Shown here piece by piece: positions 7,021 through 10,301 of a DNA stretch of 10,301 nucleotides. This DNA comes from CAZBEL01 sp964628055 (GTDB lineage: Bacteria; Fidelibacterota; Marinisomatia; Marinisomatales; TCS56), in the NCBI GenBank assembly GCA_964628055.1, contig CAZVNL010000053.1:1-10301 (forward strand), written 5' to 3'. A program made the translations under genes and the position numbers. Every line of letters begins with the position of its first letter. Position 1 is the first letter of the stretch. The notes under the pieces were generated by a model, which saw nothing but the letters and a program-made list of their open reading frames with translations, had not been told where the DNA came from and did not search any database.

Positions 7021-7322
7021 ACGACAAATTCTGTTTCGTATACAGGTTGAATATGACACGTTTTCACCGCAAGCACAACGGCTAAAAATATACGTACCGG
7101 GCGCCTCATCACAGGGATCATTGTAGCGAAAGGTAAGAGACGATGTATAACAAAAGTTGTGGTGGTACACCTTTTTTCTTTCAAATGCCTCTCACCTAAA
7201 CCTTGGAGGCATTTGAAAGAGGAGATTTGTCGAGGATTTGTTCAGAAATCCGATTTGGAGCTGTCTTCCGATTTAAAAATCACCACAAGATTTGATAGGC
7301 ATCCGGTAAGAGAGAATCCATT
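7021..7322. other. Divergent intergenic region between DUF1028 and rRNA methyltransferase genes
   Basis: About 300 bases without a supported gene, which must hold the start signals for both the leftward and the rightward blocks. Candidate promoter pieces are weak: on the plus strand TTGTAG and TATAAC (about 7123-7149, 19-base spacer); on the minus strand TATTCA and TATACG boxes between 7035 and 7055 without a good -35 partner. The region also contains a perfect 15-bp inverted repeat and a series of GATTTG words. It is visibly richer in A+T than the flanking genes. No tRNA or known riboswitch was recognised. Confidence 0.6.
7177..7220. repeat. Perfect 15-bp inverted repeat with 14-base loop
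   Basis: The left arm TCTTTCAAATGCCTC (7177-7191) is exactly complementary to the right arm GAGGCATTTGAAAGA (7206-7220), leaving the loop TCACCTAAACCTTG. On the plus strand the hairpin is preceded, not followed, by a run of six T (7172-7177, the last T being the first base of the left arm), and GGAGATTT follows it; on the minus strand an A run follows. It therefore does not fit a rho-independent terminator for either strand. It could be a protein-binding site between the divergent genes or a stem-loop in the leader of either transcript. Confidence 0.8.
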
Positions 7323-7361
7323 TTGATTTTCAACCCCGACGCCCCTACCTTCCATGAGGCT

Positions 7362-8561
7362 ATGGAACCCTCCTCAGAAATCACCTTGATCAATTTAAAG
7401 CGGGGGCGGGCCAAGCCCTTCTGGCACGGCAATCCCCTGGTCTACTCCGGCGCTATCCACAGTGTGGACGGACATCCTCAAGCTGGTTCTATCGTCATCG
7501 TAAACGACGACCAAGGCCAACCGGTGGGGTGGGGAATCTTCAACCCCCATTCCCAATACCGGGTGCGCCTACTGGCCTTTGCCGGGGAGGCCATTTTCCA
7601 CGACCGGGCTCTGCTTCCGTTACTTACCGAACGTCTCCAGGCCGCACGTAATCTCCGCCGTACGTTTGGCCTGCCCTCATCGGAGACCAACGCCTATCGC
7701 CTCCTTAACAGCGAAGGAGACCGCACTACCGGACTTACCGTGGACATGTATGGCCTGGTGGCCGTAGTGGCGTCTTCGGCGTTGTGGACCGAGCTGTACC
7801 GCCGGGAAGTGGAAGCGGCCATCGCTAAAGTGTTGGCTTCCCAGCGGATCATCTGGCATCCCATGACAGGTCCTCTCCAGCGAGACAGCTGGCAACCATC
7901 TGCCCGGGGAGTGATTGGTAAAACGCATCTGGGGGTTCAGATACAGGAGTTGGGTATTACTTATAAAGTGATGTTGGGGCGGGGGCAGAAGACCGGTTTC
8001 TACTGTGACCAGCGGGACAACCGCAAACTCATCCGTGAGCTATCCCGGGGGCGGCAAGTACTGGATATTTTCTGCTACACCGGTGGCTTTGCCTTGAACG
8101 CGGCCAAAGGAGGCGCCCAAAAGGTAGCAGGTGTGGATACTTCCAAGGCCGCCATTGAGTTAGCGCAGGAGAATGCCCGCCTCAACGACCTGCAGGATAT
8201 TCAATTCCAGCGCGGTGATGCCCTTTCCGTCCTGCACCAGGAGCGCCAGGTTGACCTCATCATCCTGGACCCTCCCAAGCTGGCCCCCAGCCGGCGGGAA
8301 CTGGCCCACGCCCTACGCCACTATCAACGCTTGAACCGGGAGGCCTTGCGCCTCCTCAAACCGGGGGGACTGCTCTTCACCTGCTCCTGTTCCGCCGCCC
8401 TGAAATTAGAGGCCTTCCGGGATATTTTGCGGGAGGCCGCCCATCAGGCGGAAAGGACAATCACTATTCTAAAAGTTACCTCAGCAGGACCCGACCACCC
8501 CGTCCACCCGGCCTTCCCCGAAGGCCATTACCTAACCTGCCTGCTTATTGCCGTCGTTTGA
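7362..8561 (+). CDS. rlmI: Class I SAM-dependent 23S rRNA (cytosine-C5)-methyltransferase, RlmI/RlmO family
   Basis: A cytoplasmic methyltransferase of 399 residues, almost the length of E. coli RlmI (396), which makes m5C1962 in 23S rRNA; the Thermus relative RlmO modifies a nearby cytosine, so the exact target is uncertain. Residues 8-80 form the PUA RNA-binding domain (LKRGRAKPFWHGNPLVYSGA, NPHSQYRVRLLAF). The middle domain has NSEGDRTTGLTVDMYG (116-131) and GRGQKTGFYCDQRDNR (206-221). The Rossmann methyltransferase follows: motif I LDIFCYTGGFALNAA (234-248), SAM-ribose acid Asp259 in GVDTS, motif IV ILDPPK (301-306), and motif VI TCSCS (340-344) with the probable catalytic cysteine. It ends in DHPV...PEGHYL, typical of the family. 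ATG at 7362 fits family length; a TTG at 7323 (13 codons longer, weak AGAGAG site, GC-rich codons between) is an alternative. It probably shares a transcript with the downstream peptidase gene. Confidence 0.92.
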   Translation: MEPSSEITLINLKRGRAKPFWHGNPLVYSGAIHSVDGHPQAGSIVIVNDDQGQPVGWGIFNPHSQYRVRLLAFAGEAIFHDRALLPLLTERLQAARNLRRTFGLPSSETNAYRLLNSEGDRTTGLTVDMYGLVAVVASSALWTELYRREVEAAIAKVLASQRIIWHPMTGPLQRDSWQPSARGVIGKTHLGVQIQELGITYKVMLGRGQKTGFYCDQRDNRKLIRELSRGRQVLDIFCYTGGFALNAAKGGAQKVAGVDTSKAAIELAQENARLNDLQDIQFQRGDALSVLHQERQVDLIILDPPKLAPSRRELAHALRHYQRLNREALRLLKPGGLLFTCSCSAALKLEAFRDILREAAHQAERTITILKVTSAGPDHPVHPAFPEGHYLTCLLIAVV

Positions 8562-8601
8562 CCAATCGCCCCCACAAGAACGTTTGAAAGGATCTCTTCC
8601 C

Positions 8602-10071
8602 ATGAAAAAGTTGGTTCTATCTATTCTGACTCTAATGGTAATCCTGATAGGAGTCGTGTTGGTAAAAACGTTTACCCTTCCCTCTCGGCAACCAGTGGGA
8701 GCGCCGGTACCTGGCATTAAGCTGGATCCGAACCTGATAGCGAATCATCTGGCCGGTGCCCTTCGTATCCCTACCGTTTCCCACCAGGACTCAGCCGCCA
8801 ACGACTATTCCCAGCCTAAGCGGCTACACCGTTACCTAACCAAGACTTACCCGTGGATGAACACCAACCTGAAAAAGCAAGCCATTAACCGTTATAGTCT
8901 CCTCTACACCTGGGAGGGTAGCGACACCAATTCAGCGCCGGTACTCCTCATGGCTCATTTAGATGTCGTCCCGGTCGACAGCGATGCTCTTGATCAGTGG
9001 CAAGGGGACCCTTTTGCGGGCAGGATAGCCGACGATTACGTATGGGGACGGGGGGCCCTGGATGACAAAGGCTCGGTCATCAGCATTTTCGAGGCGGTAG
9101 AGGGGTTACTCACCACGGGTTACCAACCGAGACGTGGGCTTCTCCTTGCCTTGGGTCACGATGAAGAAGTGGGGGGACGGGAGGGGGCTCAGCACGTGGC
9201 TGATTATCTTCGCACTTGCGGAATCCAACCGGCTTTTATCCTGGATGAAGGGGGCGCCATTGTCATTGACGTTATACCTGGCATCTCCCAGCCGGTGGCC
9301 CTGGTGGCCATTGGTGAAAAGGGGAGCGTCAGCGTGGAATTAACTACGCCGGGGACGGGAGGTCATTCATCCATGCCGCCTGAACGCACGGCCATCGGGG
9401 TGCTCAGCGCGGCTGTCCAACACCTGGAAGCCAACCCCCTCCCGGCGGTTATAACCACCCCCGTACACGAAATGTTACTGACCCTGGCCCCGGAAATGAA
9501 CTTCCCCCAGCGAATGGTCATGGCTAACCTGTGGCTATTTTCCGGGCTCGTCAAAAACCTGATGGCCACCAACCCCAGTTCCAACGCTTTGCTTCGTACA
9601 ACGACGGCGGTAACCATGTTCAACGGTGGGGTCAAGGAGAACGTGTTGCCTGCCGTGGCGCGGGCGGTGGTGAATTTTCGACTGCGGCCGGGAGAACGAA
9701 TCGCAGACATTGTACAACACGTAAAGTCCATCATTGACGACCCTCGTGTTAGCGTCAAAATCTCAAAAGCCGGGCTTAATCGCGAGGCATCGTCCATTTC
9801 CAACACCACGTCCCCCTTCTACCAAACTGTAGCCACTACCATCCATCAAGTTTTCCCTGACGTTCTCGTGGCCCCCGGGCTTTCCGTAGGCGGAACAGAC
9901 ACCAAGCACTACACCGATCTAACGGACAATATCTACCGCTTCATCCCCTTTCGCCTCAATAAAACGGACTTAAAACGGATTCATGGTGCCAACGAGCGGG
10001 TATCGAAGGAGGGGTTGGCAGAGGCGGTTATTTTCTACACTCAACTGATTAAGAATGCTACAAAGGAGTAA
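8602..10071 (+). CDS. Membrane-anchored M20-family metallopeptidase (carboxypeptidase S / PM20D1-like)
   Basis: A 489-residue zinc hydrolase that probably cleaves peptides or N-acyl amino acids outside the cytoplasmic membrane. The ATG at 8602 was chosen over an in-frame one 18 codons upstream inside the methyltransferase gene, because it has AAAGGA about 9 bases before it and starts a signal anchor (MKKLVLSILTLMVILIGVVL). Predicted ligands are all present: His119 in MAHLDVVPV, bridging Asp154 in GRGALDDKG, Glu188 (general base) and Glu189 in GHDEEVGG, Asp215 in LDEGG, and His461 in HGANERV. The lid/dimerisation domain has GTGGHSSMPP (251-260, His255) and NGGVKENVLP (341-350). The long spacing to HGANE and the GEKGSV...NFRLRPGE phrases resemble the CPS1/PM20D1 subgroup more than DapE or ArgE. 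The gap to the upstream gene is 40 bases, suggesting co-transcription. Confidence 0.93.
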   Translation: MKKLVLSILTLMVILIGVVLVKTFTLPSRQPVGAPVPGIKLDPNLIANHLAGALRIPTVSHQDSAANDYSQPKRLHRYLTKTYPWMNTNLKKQAINRYSLLYTWEGSDTNSAPVLLMAHLDVVPVDSDALDQWQGDPFAGRIADDYVWGRGALDDKGSVISIFEAVEGLLTTGYQPRRGLLLALGHDEEVGGREGAQHVADYLRTCGIQPAFILDEGGAIVIDVIPGISQPVALVAIGEKGSVSVELTTPGTGGHSSMPPERTAIGVLSAAVQHLEANPLPAVITTPVHEMLLTLAPEMNFPQRMVMANLWLFSGLVKNLMATNPSSNALLRTTTAVTMFNGGVKENVLPAVARAVVNFRLRPGERIADIVQHVKSIIDDPRVSVKISKAGLNREASSISNTTSPFYQTVATTIHQVFPDVLVAPGLSVGGTDTKHYTDLTDNIYRFIPFRLNKTDLKRIHGANERVSKEGLAEAVIFYTQLIKNATKE

Positions 10072-10078
10072 ATTAATA

Positions 10079-10301
10079 ATGACCGTAACTAGAGACTTAA
10101 TTACAGCCTTGATCGCTCCCCCTTTCTTCTTAATTTCTCCTTCAATAACCTTAGTTAAATGAATTCCCCTAATTATTGCTTATTCAGGCGAACGCGACAT
10201 TAAAACCAATTCTTTAGAAAGAGTGCCTACTAATAATTACACTGCCACTCCTTTATACAACAGTCGCTATCTCACGAAAGGGTTTTTTCTTCAGCACCGG
10301 C
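10079..10301 (+). pseudogene. Possible interrupted or foreign small reading frame at right edge
   Basis: An ATG (10079-10081) lies 10 bases after GGAG and opens a frame reading MTVTRDLITALIAPPFFLIS and then PSITLVK before a TGA at 10160-10162. The same frame then stays open for 46 codons to the window edge (IPLIIAYSGERDIKTNSLER onward), while the other two plus frames are full of stops. The first 27 residues are hydrophobic after a short basic start. GC is about 39% in 10081-10301, clearly below the genes to the left. I do not recognise the protein. It may be a gene broken by a nonsense mutation, a stop-start pair, or non-coding DNA with a chance frame; confidence that it is a gene remnant is low. 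Confidence 0.25.

Noticed and set aside
7010..7184. Minus-strand frame starting near 7184 with a hydrophobic stretch (MRRPVRIFLAVVLAVKTCHI), overlapping the DUF1028 gene start.
   Set aside because: It runs out of frame into the DUF1028 gene, becomes low-complexity Gly/Arg sequence, and has no good ribosome-binding site, whereas DUF1028 has a perfect AGGAGG and family support.
7177..7220. The inverted repeat as a rho-independent terminator.
   Set aside because: No T run follows the stem in either direction, and it lies between divergent gene starts, not after a gene end.
9363..9809. Minus-strand open frame of 148 codons inside the M20 gene.
   Set aside because: A shadow of a GC-rich gene with complete M20 motifs on the plus strand; no start signal or family resemblance.
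10250..10292. Possible terminator ending in GGGTTTTTTCTT after the M20 gene.
   Set aside because: The only stem found is a 5-bp CCTTT/AAAGG with a 23-base loop, too weak, and it lies over 180 bases beyond the stop codon.
10079..10301. Alternative genetic code with TGA as Trp or Gly.
   Set aside because: At least four well-supported genes in the window end at TGA (1685, 3956, 4762 on the minus strand and 8559 on the plus strand), and none contains an internal TGA.

Overview
This window carries eight genes, with one doubtful short frame at the right edge. The proteins suggest a Gram-negative bacterium of the Fibrobacterota-Chlorobi-Bacteroidota superphylum or a relative such as Marinimicrobia or Calditrichota. 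The evidence is a TonB-dependent receptor with an N-terminal carboxypeptidase-regulatory-like domain, a secreted beta-helix protein ending in the ...SPCIDAG...DMGIYGGP signature, and an exported DUF1028-TPR protein. This placement is inference from protein style; there is no rRNA or other marker gene. The code is standard: several genes end in TGA.

Left part (1-7009, all minus strand). Reading leftwards from 7009, the order is: an exported DUF1028-TPR protein; a 151-base gap; a lipoprotein-like endonuclease/exonuclease/phosphatase (EEP) enzyme; an unrecognised secreted, probably beta-barrel protein; a TonB-dependent receptor; a beta-helix surface lipoprotein; and finally the first 35 codons of a TetR-family regulator running off the left edge. 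Two junctions (EEP to barrel protein, receptor to beta-helix protein) are 4-base ATGA overlaps, so at least those pairs are translationally coupled. Nearly every product in this block is predicted to be exported or in the outer membrane. The tetR gene has its own promoter with a TetR-type palindrome just downstream of the -10, so it is probably autoregulated and may be a separate unit.

Centre (7010-7361). A divergent intergenic region separates the two gene blocks. It holds a strong ribosome-binding site for the DUF1028 gene, a perfect 15-bp inverted repeat that does not look like a terminator, and a series of GATTTG words.

Right part (plus strand). A 23S rRNA m5C methyltransferase of the RlmI/RlmO type is followed after 40 bases by a membrane-anchored M20 metallopeptidase, probably in one transcript. 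Beyond the peptidase, GC content drops to about 39% (87 of 221 bases in 10081-10301). A ribosome-binding site is followed there by an ATG frame that is open to the window edge except for one TGA. It may be a decayed or foreign gene start.

I see no rRNA or tRNA gene, CRISPR array, transposase or phage gene. The most system-like element is the coupled block of exported proteins (EEP enzyme, barrel protein, TonB receptor, beta-helix lipoprotein). It could be a surface uptake or scavenging locus, but its substrate cannot be read from the sequence.
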